From the NCBI RefSeq assembly GCF_014483895.1, contig NZ_CP059987.1, positions 930,001 to 994,000 on the forward strand: a stretch of DNA of 64,000 nt. The letters are read 5' to 3'. The notes beneath the pieces were generated by a model. It saw nothing but the letters and a program-made list of their open reading frames with translations, made no database searches and was not told where the DNA came from. This document shows positions 7,569-15,708 of this stretch, in pieces. The translations under genes and the position numbers were made by a program. Origin of the DNA: Protaetiibacter sp. SSC-01 (lineage in GTDB: Bacteria > Actinomycetota > Actinomycetes > Actinomycetales > Microbacteriaceae). Numbering within the stretch: position 1 is the first letter of the stretch; the number at the start of each line of letters is the position of its first letter.

Positions 7569-10500
7569 GCCGACCGCGCCCACGCCCGGCCCCGCCGCAT
7601 CCGCGTCGCCCGTCACCGCCGCCCGCATCGCGGAGGCGCTCGCCGCCGTGCGCTCCGAACGCGGCGACGACGGCACCGTGCGCTACCCGACGCCCGAGCA
7701 GACGGCCGTCATCGAGGCCGACCCGCACGAGCCCGCGCTCGTCGTCGCGGGCGCCGGCTCGGGCAAGACCGAGACGATGGCGAACCGCGTGCTGTGGCTC
7801 GTCGCGAACGGCCACGTGCAGCCCGCCGAGGTGCTCGGCCTCACCTTCACCCGCAAGGCGGCCGGCGAGCTGGCCGAACGCATCCGGGAGCGGCTCGCCG
7901 AGCTGCACGAGGCAGGGCTCACGCCCGTGGGGCACGACCTCTTCGACGCCCCCGAGATCTCGACCTACAACTCGTTCGCGAGCGCCGTCTTCCGCGACAA
8001 CGCGCTCGTGCTCGGCCGCGACGGCGACGGCGTCGTGCTCGGAGAGGCGGCCGCGTGGCAGCTCGCGCGCTCGGTCGTGATCCGCAGCACCGACCCGCGG
8101 CTCGCATCCCTCGACAAGCGTCTCGACGCGGTCGTCGAGGCCACCATCAGGATCGCCGCGGGGCTCGCCGACAACGCCGCCGACCCCGAGCGCGTGCGCG
8201 AGCTCGGCCGCCGCTTCGCCGCGATGCGCGAGCTGCCGCTCGGCGACCGCTACGAGCGCCTCGACATGCTCGAGAAGATCGACGACCTCGCCCAGCTCGA
8301 CCTGCTCGTCGACCTCGCGGCCGAGTACGACGCCGCGAAGCGCGCCCGCGGCGCCGTCGACTACGCCGACCAGGTGGTGCTCGCGCTGCGCGCTGTCGAG
8401 AAGCGCGCCGAGGCGGGGGAGGAGCTGCGCGCGCGGTTCCGCGTCGTGCTGCTCGACGAGTACCAGGACACCTCGGTCGTGCAGACCGAGCTGCTCGCGC
8501 GCATCTTCGCCGGCACGCCGGTCACGGCGGTCGGCGACCCCAACCAGTCGATCTACGGATGGCGCGGCGCGAGCGCCTCAAACCTCGGCGAGTTCCGTGA
8601 GCGGTTCCGCGCGAGCGACGGCGGGCCCGCGCCCGACTTCACGCTCGCGACGAGCTGGCGCAACGGCGAGCGCATCCTCGACGCCGCCAACGCGCTCGTG
8701 GCGGGCGGCGAGACGCCCATCCCGGTGCCGACCCTCACGGCTCGGCCCGGTGCGAGCGCCTTCACGGTCGACAGCGCGTTCCCCGAGACGGTCGGCGACG
8801 AGGCTGCGCACGTCGCCGCGTGGCTGCGCGACCGCCTCGCCGACGTCGAGGCCGGCCGGGGCAAGCCCGGCACGGCTGCCCTTCTCCTGCGCGCCCGCAA
8901 GACGCAGCAGCATTTCCTCGACGCGATGCGCGAGGCGGGCGTGAAGTACCACGTGCTCGGCGTCGGCGGCCTGCTCGCCGAGCCCGAGATCGCCGACCTC
9001 GTGAGCGCCCTGCGCGTCATCGACAGTCCGGATGCCGGGCTCGAGCTGCTGCGCCTGCTCGCCGGGGCGCGCTGGCGCATCGGCGTCGCCGACCTCGACC
9101 GCCTGCGGGAGGTGTCGGGCTGGCTCGCGCGGCACGACGCGGCGGAGAGCGGCATCCTCTCCGACGAGGTGCAGCAGCGGATGCGCGACTCGGTCGCCGA
9201 CGGCGAGGGCGGCTCGATCGTCGACGCGCTCGAGTTCGTGGGGCGCGCACCCGAGACCCATCGGGCGCTCGAGGGCTTCAGTGCCGAGGGGCTCGTCCGA
9301 CTGCGCGACGCGGCGTCGCTCTTCGGCCGACTGCGCGCCCGCGCGGGACTCGAGCTGCCGGAGCTCATCGTGCTCGTCGCGCACGAGCTGCGGCTCGACC
9401 TCGAGATCGCCGCCAACGAGACGCGCACGGCGGGGGAGGCGAACCTCGACGCCCTGCTCGATGCGCTCTCGGGCTACCTCGCGATCGCCGAGACGGCGAC
9501 GCTCAGCGGCTTCCTCGCGTGGCTCAAGGAGGCAGAGCAGCGGGAGGACCTCACGCCGCGCCCCGAGGACCCGGAGCCCGGCACCGTCCAGGTGCTGACG
9601 GTGCACGGCTCGAAGGGCCTCGAATGGGACGTCGTCGCCGTGCCGCGGTTCGTCGAGGACGAGCTTCCCGCGCGCCCCCTCGAGGGCTACGGCGGCTGGC
9701 TCGGATTCGGACGCTTCCCGTGGCCGGAGCGCGGCGACGCCGACCACCTGCCCGTCTTCGAGCTCTCGCGCATCGACTCGCGCAAGGTGTTCGCCGACGA
9801 GGTCAAGCGATTCCGCGAGCGGGTCGTCGACCACTACCGCGCCGAGGAGCGCCGGCTCGCCTATGTGGCGGTCACGCGCGCCCGCGATCACCTGCTGCTC
9901 ACGGGTTCGTTCTGGGGCGGCCAGACGCGGCCGCGCACCGCGAGCCGCTTCCTGCGCGAGCTCGCCGACGCGGGAGTCGTGGCGCCGCTGCCCGACGCAT
10001 CCGCGACCGACGCTCCGCCGCCCGGTGCCGAGCCGGAGGTCACGCGCTGGCCGCACGACCCCTTCGGATCCCGCGCCGCCGCCGTGCGCACCGCAGCTGC
10101 CGCCGTCCGGAGCGCGAGCCCCGCGCTCGTCGGCCCCTGGGCGCGCGAGCTCGAGCTGCTGCTCGAGGAGCGCGAGCGCCGCCGCTCCCGCGAGGGCGTC
10201 GTGCCGCTCCCGGTGCGCATCCCGGCATCCGCGTTCAAGGACTACGTGACCGACCCGGATGCCGTCGCCGCCGAACTGCGTCGGCCCATGCCCGAGCGCC
10301 CCTACCGGGCCACGCGCCTCGGCACGCTCTTCCACTCGTGGGTCGAGGAGCGCTACGGGCGCCTCGGTGGCTCGGACGAGCTCGACGCCGCCCCCTTCGA
10401 GCTCGACGGCGACGGCGAGGTCGTCGACGCCGAGAAGCTCGCCGAGCTGCAGGCCACCTTCGAGCGCTCCGAGTGGGCGCAGCTGCGGCCCGTCGAGGTC

Positions 10501-10827
10501 GAGCGCGAGATCCACCTGCCGTTCGACGGGCGCGTCGTCATCTGCAAGATCGATGCCGTCTACCGCCGCGGCGACCGCTTCGAGGTCGTCGACTGGAAGA
10601 CGGGCAAGGCGCCGCGCGACGATGCGGACCTCGAGCGCAAGCAGTTGCAGCTCGCCCTCTACCGGCTGGCCTATGCCCGCTGGGAGGGCATCGACCCGGG
10701 TCTCATCGACGCCGCCTTCTACTTCGTGCACGACGACCGCGTCATCCGTCCCGAGCACATCGACACGGAGGAGGAGTTGCTCGTGCGCTGGCGGGCGGCC
10801 TTCGGCGCGCCCGCGGGGGAGCGTTAG
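7561..10827 (+). CDS. adnB: AdnB-like helicase-nuclease subunit
   Basis: 1088 residues from GTG 7561, inside the end of adnA, so translational coupling is likely. The UvrD-type motor is intact: Walker A GAGSGKT (64-70), DEYQDTS (299-305), VGDPNQSIYGWRG, the VHGSKGLEWD motif and the VAVTRARDHL motif. The C-terminal nuclease has EVVDWKTG with D1011 and K1013, almost the positions reported for mycobacterial AdnB (D1014, K1016). With AdnA it should form a dual-motor, dual-nuclease heterodimer for end resection. Its TAG stop overlaps the stop of the convergent lysR gene. Confidence 0.9.
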   Translation: MTEPTAPTPGPAASASPVTAARIAEALAAVRSERGDDGTVRYPTPEQTAVIEADPHEPALVVAGAGSGKTETMANRVLWLVANGHVQPAEVLGLTFTRKAAGELAERIRERLAELHEAGLTPVGHDLFDAPEISTYNSFASAVFRDNALVLGRDGDGVVLGEAAAWQLARSVVIRSTDPRLASLDKRLDAVVEATIRIAAGLADNAADPERVRELGRRFAAMRELPLGDRYERLDMLEKIDDLAQLDLLVDLAAEYDAAKRARGAVDYADQVVLALRAVEKRAEAGEELRARFRVVLLDEYQDTSVVQTELLARIFAGTPVTAVGDPNQSIYGWRGASASNLGEFRERFRASDGGPAPDFTLATSWRNGERILDAANALVAGGETPIPVPTLTARPGASAFTVDSAFPETVGDEAAHVAAWLRDRLADVEAGRGKPGTAALLLRARKTQQHFLDAMREAGVKYHVLGVGGLLAEPEIADLVSALRVIDSPDAGLELLRLLAGARWRIGVADLDRLREVSGWLARHDAAESGILSDEVQQRMRDSVADGEGGSIVDALEFVGRAPETHRALEGFSAEGLVRLRDAASLFGRLRARAGLELPELIVLVAHELRLDLEIAANETRTAGEANLDALLDALSGYLAIAETATLSGFLAWLKEAEQREDLTPRPEDPEPGTVQVLTVHGSKGLEWDVVAVPRFVEDELPARPLEGYGGWLGFGRFPWPERGDADHLPVFELSRIDSRKVFADEVKRFRERVVDHYRAEERRLAYVAVTRARDHLLLTGSFWGGQTRPRTASRFLRELADAGVVAPLPDASATDAPPPGAEPEVTRWPHDPFGSRAAAVRTAAAAVRSASPALVGPWARELELLLEERERRRSREGVVPLPVRIPASAFKDYVTDPDAVAAELRRPMPERPYRATRLGTLFHSWVEERYGRLGGSDELDAAPFELDGDGEVVDAEKLAELQATFERSEWAQLRPVEVEREIHLPFDGRVVICKIDAVYRRGDRFEVVDWKTGKAPRDDADLERKQLQLALYRLAYARWEGIDPGLIDAAFYFVHDDRVIRPEHIDTEEELLVRWRAAFGAPAGER

Positions 10828-11666
10828 CGCGCGGTCGCGTGGATGGCGTTGGCGAGCGCCTCGGCGGGCTCGCGGGCCGAGCGCGGGTTGGCGAGCAGCG
10901 TGAAGTCGACCTCGCCCATCCGCGGGAGCTCGAAGACGCCTGTCACCTCGGTGAGGTCGTCGGGGATGAGCACACGCGGGAAGACGCCGATGCCGATGCC
11001 CGCGCGCAGGGCCGCGAGGGCGCCGTTGACCTCGCGCACGTTGCACGTGATGCGCCACGTGCGGCCCGCCTCCTCGAGGGCGCGGATGGCGGTGTCGCGT
11101 GAGTAGCTCGGCGCCTGGTAGACGATGAGCGGCACCGTCGCGTCGGGGTCGAGCCGCAGCGAGCGGTGCGCGACCCACACGAGCCGCTCGCGGCGCACCG
11201 TGCGCCCCTCGTCGTGGCCGGGGTCCTGCTTGACGTAGACGAGGTCGAGCTGGCCGGCGGCGAGGCGGCGCGTGAGCTGACCGCTCTGGCCGACCGTGAG
11301 CTCGAGGTTGATCTGCGGATAGAGCTGGCGGAAGTCTCGCAGCACCTGCGGCAGGTGGGTGAGCGCGAGGTCGTCGGCCGCGCCGAAGCGCAGGCGGCCG
11401 CGCATCGCGGAGCCCACGAAGTAGGCGGCGGCCTCGTCGTGGGCGGCGAGGATCGTACGCGCGAAGCCGAGCATCGCGTCGCCGTTGTCGGTGAGGTGCA
11501 CGGCACGGGTGTCGCGCGCGACGAGGATGCGGCCGGCGGCGTTCTCGAGGCGCCGCACCTGCTGGCTGACGGTCGGCTGGCTGATGCCGAGCAGCTCGGC
11601 GGCGCGTGTGAAGCTCGCCGTGTCGGCGACGGCGACGAAGGTGCGCAGGAGAGCGGGGTCGAACAT
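10824..11666 (-). CDS. LysR-family transcriptional regulator
   Basis: 280 residues. The N-terminal winged helix is typical (LLRTFVAVADTASFTRAAELLGISQPTVSQQVRRLE) and is followed by a two-lobed effector domain starting near residue 88. It is divergent from the MFS exporter at 11748, with a LysR-type box between them, so it probably controls itself and the transporter. The effector is unknown. Its stop codon overlaps that of adnB by 4 bases, leaving no room for a separate terminator. Confidence 0.93.
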   Translation of the reverse strand: MFDPALLRTFVAVADTASFTRAAELLGISQPTVSQQVRRLENAAGRILVARDTRAVHLTDNGDAMLGFARTILAAHDEAAAYFVGSAMRGRLRFGAADDLALTHLPQVLRDFRQLYPQINLELTVGQSGQLTRRLAAGQLDLVYVKQDPGHDEGRTVRRERLVWVAHRSLRLDPDATVPLIVYQAPSYSRDTAIRALEEAGRTWRITCNVREVNGALAALRAGIGIGVFPRVLIPDDLTEVTGVFELPRMGEVDFTLLANPRSAREPAEALANAIHATAR

Positions 11667-11676
11667 CCGAGCCTCT

Positions 11677-11691
11677 ATTCGTATATCGAAT
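11677..11691. promoter_or_regulatory. Candidate LysR operator (T-N11-A)
   Basis: The sequence attcgtatatcgaat has arms ATTCG/CGAAT around five bases and fits the LysR T-N11-A rule. It is unusually AT-rich for this genome and sits 11 bases upstream of the lysR start and 57 upstream of the MFS start. Binding is inferred. Confidence 0.65.
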
Positions 11692-11747
11692 GGGAGTTAT
11701 AGCGACCATAGCTCGACGCAATGTCACGGGCTATCTAGCCTTGAATC

Positions 11748-13103
11748 GTGTCATCCGCGCCGCCGCCTCCCGAGCCCGACGCGATCCCGTACCCGGTGAC
11801 CGAGCCCATCCCCGTCTTCGACCGCCGCCCGAGCTTCCGCGAGAGCTTCGCCGCCCTCGCCGCCTACAACTACCGGCTCTACCTCGGCGCCCTCATGCTC
11901 GGCAGCACCGGCGGATGGATGGCGCGCGTCGCGATCGACTGGCTCGTGCTCGAGCTCACGGGCGACGTCGCGCTCGTCGGCGTCGCCGTCGCCCTGCAGT
12001 TCGCCCCCAGCCTGCTGCTCGGCCCGTGGGCAGGGGTGCTCTCGGACCGCCTCCCGCGGCGCTTCGTCGTGCTCTCGATGCAGGCGATCGCGACCGTCGC
12101 CAACGGTGCGCTCGCCGTGCTCGTGCTGTTCGGTCACGTCGTCGTGTGGCAGGTCATGCTCATCGCCGCGATCGGCGGCATCGCGGGCGCCATCGAGGGA
12201 CCGAGCCGCTCCGCCTTCGTCTCCGAGATGGTCGGCACGGCCCGACTGCGCGGCGCCATCAGCCTCAACGCGACCACCTTCCACCTCGGGGGCCTCATCG
12301 GGCCCGCCCTGTCGGGCGTGCTCATCGCGGCGATCGGCTCCGGCTGGTCGATCGCCGTCAACGCCGGCACGACCGCGATCGCCGTGCTCGCGATCTCGCT
12401 CATGCGGGCGCACGAGCTCGTTCCGACGCCCAAGCAGCCGCGATCGCGTGGTCAGATCCGCGAAGCCGTGCAGTACGCGTGGCGCAAGCCCGCCATCCGC
12501 TGGAGCCTCGTGCTGCTCGCCGCCGTCGCCACCTTCGGCATGAACCTGCCCGTGCTGCTCGCGGCCGCCGCCGACGGAACCTACGGCACGGGGTCGACCG
12601 GGTACGGGCTCTACAACTCCCTATGCGCGGGTGGTGCGTTGATCGGCGCGATCCTGTCGTCGCGGCGTAGGACGCTGCGGCTGCGCGACGTCGTCGGCTT
12701 CACCGCGCTCTACGGCGCCGTGACGATGCTCGCCGGCTGGGACGGCTGGCACCCCGTGTTCCTGTCGGCGCTCGTCGGCATCGGCGTCTCGCGGCTGCTC
12801 TTCGCGATGAGCGCGGAGGCCCTCACGCAGCTCTCCACCAACCCCGCCATCCGGGGACGCATCGTGTCGTTCTACATGATGGTCGCGATGGGCGGGCAGG
12901 CGGCCGGTGGCGTCGTCATGGGCTGGATCGCGGAGACCCTCGGCGGTCGCATCGCATTCCTCGCCGCGGGCGCCGTGCCGCTTGTCACGGCGCTCGTCGT
13001 GGGCGCCGTGCTCGCGCACCGTCACCAACTGCGCATCCGCGTCGACCTGCGTCGTCGCGCCCAGTTCTTCACGATCGTGCCGCGCGACTCCACCGTCGGC
13101 TGA
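11748..13103 (+). CDS. MFS transporter (EntS/MFS_3-like exporter)
   Basis: 451 residues from GTG 11748. After a Pro-rich N-terminus of about 45 residues there are about 12 hydrophobic segments with a loop motif GVLSDRLPRRF between helices 2 and 3, the MFS signature. The overall pattern resembles the MFS_3 group, whose members include enterobactin exporter EntS and macrolide efflux-like proteins. Location is the cytoplasmic membrane. The substrate cannot be read from sequence. The divergent LysR gene probably regulates it. Confidence 0.9.
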   Translation: MSSAPPPPEPDAIPYPVTEPIPVFDRRPSFRESFAALAAYNYRLYLGALMLGSTGGWMARVAIDWLVLELTGDVALVGVAVALQFAPSLLLGPWAGVLSDRLPRRFVVLSMQAIATVANGALAVLVLFGHVVVWQVMLIAAIGGIAGAIEGPSRSAFVSEMVGTARLRGAISLNATTFHLGGLIGPALSGVLIAAIGSGWSIAVNAGTTAIAVLAISLMRAHELVPTPKQPRSRGQIREAVQYAWRKPAIRWSLVLLAAVATFGMNLPVLLAAAADGTYGTGSTGYGLYNSLCAGGALIGAILSSRRRTLRLRDVVGFTALYGAVTMLAGWDGWHPVFLSALVGIGVSRLLFAMSAEALTQLSTNPAIRGRIVSFYMMVAMGGQAAGGVVMGWIAETLGGRIAFLAAGAVPLVTALVVGAVLAHRHQLRIRVDLRRRAQFFTIVPRDSTVG

Positions 13104-13133
13104 GTCGGTCCTCCGAGCCTCGAGGCGCTTCGC

Positions 13134-13234
13134 GAGGGCGCCGGAGGGTTTCCGAGCCGCATGCCCCCGCACGCCTGGACGGCGTGCTCCCGCCAGTCCC
13201 GATGCCAGCGTCTTGGAAACCCTCCGGCGCCCTC
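13134..13234 (+). repeat. Core-and-arm inverted repeat element, copy 1
   Basis: A perfect 20-bp inverted repeat (13134-13153 and 13215-13234, beginning gagggcgccggagggtttcc) encloses a 57-bp core (13156-13212, beginning gccgcatgccc and ending gatgccagcgtc). The core contains its own hairpin, gcacgcc-tggac-ggcgtgc. An exact inverted copy of the core lies at 13517-13573 with different arms. This starts the 523-bp gene-free stretch between the convergent MFS and phosphotransferase genes. Confidence 0.85.
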
Positions 13235-13273
13235 ACTCCGCTCGTGCGCGGTGCGCGCTGCTCGCCACCACCG

Positions 13274-13441
13274 TTGGTTGAGTGCGGCGCGCCGTGCCGG
13301 AGGCGCTGCGCACCGCGTATCGAAACCCCCGCACCGAGTGGTGCGTGCGGACGGGTGTCATCCTGGCCCGTCCTTGATGCGTCGTGCGAGGGTTTCGATA
13401 CGCGTGCGGTCGCTGCGCGGCCGCGCGCTACTCAACCAGCA
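13274..13441. repeat. Inverted pair of the GGTTTCGATACGCG...CTACTCAACCA repeat
   Basis: A reverse copy (13274-13326, ggttgagtgc...gcgtatcgaaacc) faces a forward copy (13391-13441, ggtttcgatacgcg...ctactcaaccagc) about 64 bases apart. The same two ends recur at 27731-27832. The internal parts are GC-rich and variable. Lying between the two core-and-arm elements, they make the whole gap roughly mirror symmetric. Confidence 0.8.
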
Positions 13442-13492
13442 GGGGGCGGCGGAGCGGCGCGCACAGGTCGCACGGGGCAGGACAGGAGCGCA

Positions 13493-13597
13493 GCGAGGGT
13501 GCGGACCGGTTTGCGCGACGCTGGCATCGGGACTGGCGGGAGCACGCCGTCCAGGCGTGCGGGGGCATGCGGCGCGCAAACCGGTCCGCACCCTCGC
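13493..13597 (-). repeat. Core-and-arm inverted repeat element, copy 2 (inverted)
   Basis: The arms 13493-13516 and 13574-13597 are perfect 24-bp reverse complements (beginning gcgagggtgcggaccggttt). They enclose 13517-13573, the exact reverse complement of the 57-bp core of copy 1. The arms differ from those of copy 1 at about six positions, each compensated in the opposite arm. The copy ends 29 bases before the stop codon of the phosphotransferase. Confidence 0.85.
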
Positions 13598-13626
13598 GAA
13601 GCGGCGGGGCAAGACCGCGGGAAGCC

Positions 13627-14619
13627 CTAGGAGACCCGCTCCGCGCGGTCGAGCAGCGCCTCCACCTCGTCGACCGCCAGCACCGGCAGGGTGGGCGGGG
13701 AGATGGACTCGGAGGCGTCGGTGGTGACGTCGTCGACGAGGCGCGACATCATCCGCACCGCGTCGTCGACGATCTCGGTGCTGCGCTGCTCGGTGCCGTG
13801 AAGGAGCCAGCGGGCGACCTCGAGCTCGGAGAGCAGGGTGGCGCGCTGGCGGATGCGGCGGTCGACGGTGCCGCGGATGCGGGTGTACGCGTCGAAGATC
13901 GCGTCGGCGACGCCGTCGCGGCGGATGCCGACGGCCCAGCACAGGTCCTGCGCGGGGTCGGCGACCCGGAGGTTGTGCCAGCCGAGCACACCCGTGACGT
14001 CTCCCGAGGAGGCGAGGAACGAGGCGGCGCCCAGGTCGCCATTGACGACGGCGGGGGTGAACTGCCAGAGGCCGGCGTCTTCGCCCGCCTGCTCCCAGCG
14101 GGCGAGCAGCGCGGCGGGCACGAGACTCGTGGCGGCTGCGCGGTCGATGAGGGCGATGGCGGCGCGGTGGGAGTCGACGGAGCCGTAGGCGGGGAGGCCA
14201 GCGTCGGTGACGAGGCTCGTGGGGAGCGCGTGGATGGCGGCGATCGCCTCGCCGATCGAGGTCGCGAGGGCGTTGTCGATGCCCGCGGAGGTGACGGGGG
14301 TGCCGTAGACGAACTCGGAGACGATGGCGCGCGTGCCGTCGACGGGGGTCTGCCCGGCGAACGCGGTGACGGCGAACGGCAGTCGGGCCCGCACGCCGGG
14401 GCTGAGCGCGCGCAGGGCGACGAGGTCGGCGGACTGCTGCTGCTCGGCGCGCTCGGAGCGGGGCACGCGCACGATCCAGTGACGTCCGTCGCGTCCGGTG
14501 ATGACGGCCGCGTCGAAGTCTCCACGCCCCGCGGAGCCGAACGGCGCCGCACCCACGACGTCGAGCTCCGCGACGGCCGAGGTGGCGAGCGCCGCTAGAG
14601 TGAGGTGGGATCTGGCCAT
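13627..14619 (-). CDS. Phosphotransferase-fold protein with a degenerate active site (macrolide phosphotransferase-like)
   Basis: 330 residues from ATG 14619. The APH/choline-kinase fold is recognisable: an N-lobe with RHWIVRVPRSERA, a helical C-lobe, the segment VVNGDLGAASFL and then VADPAQDLCW. In active family members the catalytic loop reads HGDLxxxN and is followed by an I-D-W metal site. Here the His is Asn (NGDL), the metal-binding Asn is Ser and the I-D-W site reads LGW. Only the catalytic Asp remains. It may be a pseudo-kinase or have an altered activity. It is divergent from nudC, with about 100 bases between. Confidence 0.75.
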   Translation of the reverse strand: MARSHLTLAALATSAVAELDVVGAAPFGSAGRGDFDAAVITGRDGRHWIVRVPRSERAEQQQSADLVALRALSPGVRARLPFAVTAFAGQTPVDGTRAIVSEFVYGTPVTSAGIDNALATSIGEAIAAIHALPTSLVTDAGLPAYGSVDSHRAAIALIDRAAATSLVPAALLARWEQAGEDAGLWQFTPAVVNGDLGAASFLASSGDVTGVLGWHNLRVADPAQDLCWAVGIRRDGVADAIFDAYTRIRGTVDRRIRQRATLLSELEVARWLLHGTEQRSTEIVDDAVRMMSRLVDDVTTDASESISPPTLPVLAVDEVEALLDRAERVS

Positions 14620-14721
14620 GGCGACAGGGTAGGTCTGCCCCGCCCCGGCCGCCCGGCACGCCACGCCCGTCGTGCGGTTCTCGCAGGCGATCCGAGGCCC
14701 GCGGTGTGCGCCAGGGATGGG

Positions 14722-15708
14722 ATGCGGATGAGCGGTTCGACGCACGGGTCGATGAGCGGTTCGGCGCGGCCCCCGAGGCGCCCTGCGCTCGCGCCGGCGC
14801 TCTCGCGTTCCGAACTCGATCGCGACTACCTGTCGCGGCTCGGCGGCGTACCCGCACTCCTCGAGGACCCGTCGACGCGCATGGTCGTGCTGCACGAGGG
14901 CCGCGCCCTCGGCACGCACGAGGGTGCCCTCGCGCTCGTCGACCCGTCGACGCTCGCCGTGGACCCGGATGCCGCGGTCTTCCTCGGGAGGGCGCGTGCC
15001 GCATCCGCCGATCTCGAGCAGGGCGCCGCCGTGCTCGCTCTCGTCGTGTCGGAGGAGGACGCGGTGCGGCTCGGCGAGGAGGGCTCGTGGCTCGACCTGC
15101 GCCGCGTCGGCTCGCTGCTGACGCCGCGCGACGCGGGACTCTTCACGCAGGCGCTCGCGCTCGCGAACTGGCACGGCTCGGCGGCGTTCTCGTCGGCGAC
15201 GGGGGAGGCGACGAGCGTCGCGCAGGCCGGCTGGGTGCGGGTCGACCCGTCGACGGGGCGGGAGAGCTATCCGCGCACCGACCCCGCGGTGATCGTGGCG
15301 GTGCTCGACGACGACGACCGCATCCTGCTCGGCTCGAACGTGGAGTGGGACGACCGGCGGTTCTCGCTGCTCGCGGGTTTCGTCGAGCCGGGGGAGTCGC
15401 TCGAGGCGGCCGTGATCCGGGAGATCTTCGAGGAGGCGGGCGTCGTCGTCGACGACCCGGAGTACCGGGGCAGCCAGCCGTGGCCGTTCCCCGCATCGCT
15501 CATGGTCGGCTTCGAGGCGCGCGTGGCGTCGGGCACGTCGACCGTGCCGCGGCCGGACGGCACGGAGCTGCGCGAGCTGCGCTGGTTCTCGCGCGAGGAG
15601 CTCGCGGCGGATGTCGCGGCGGGTCGCGTGCTGCTGCCGGGCGCCGCGTCGATCGCCCGGGCGATCGTGGAGGACTGGTTCGGCGGGCCCATCGAGGAGC
15701 CGCGGTGA
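14722..15708 (+). CDS. nudC: NudC-like Nudix hydrolase (NAD(H) diphosphatase family) without zinc cysteines
   Basis: About 328 residues. ATGs at 14722 and 14728 are both plausible, with AGGG at 14713 favouring the first. The Nudix box is complete (GFVEPGESLEAAVIREIFEE, then AGV) and is followed by the NADH-diphosphatase signature SQPWPFPAS. The zinc ribbon expected before YPRTDPAVI has no cysteine at all: the segment reads FSSATGEATSVAQAGWVRVD. Known members cleave NAD(H) or remove NAD caps from RNA. The stop overlaps the start of uvrD2 (GTGA), so the two are probably cotranscribed. Confidence 0.88.
   Translation: MRMSGSTHGSMSGSARPPRRPALAPALSRSELDRDYLSRLGGVPALLEDPSTRMVVLHEGRALGTHEGALALVDPSTLAVDPDAAVFLGRARAASADLEQGAAVLALVVSEEDAVRLGEEGSWLDLRRVGSLLTPRDAGLFTQALALANWHGSAAFSSATGEATSVAQAGWVRVDPSTGRESYPRTDPAVIVAVLDDDDRILLGSNVEWDDRRFSLLAGFVEPGESLEAAVIREIFEEAGVVVDDPEYRGSQPWPFPASLMVGFEARVASGTSTVPRPDGTELRELRWFSREELAADVAAGRVLLPGAASIARAIVEDWFGGPIEEPR

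Noticed and set aside
4077-7676. Minus-strand open frame of 1199 codons across adnA
   Set aside because: Only its last 74 codons (DUF3107) read as a known protein; the rest is antisense shadow of adnA.
8578-11727. Minus-strand open frame of 1049 codons under adnB and lysR
   Set aside because: Arg/Ala/Gly-rich with no domain, antisense to adnB and in another frame from lysR.
13627-14619. Macrolide-resistance gene
   Set aside because: The fold fits but catalytic and metal residues are substituted, so resistance activity should not be assumed.
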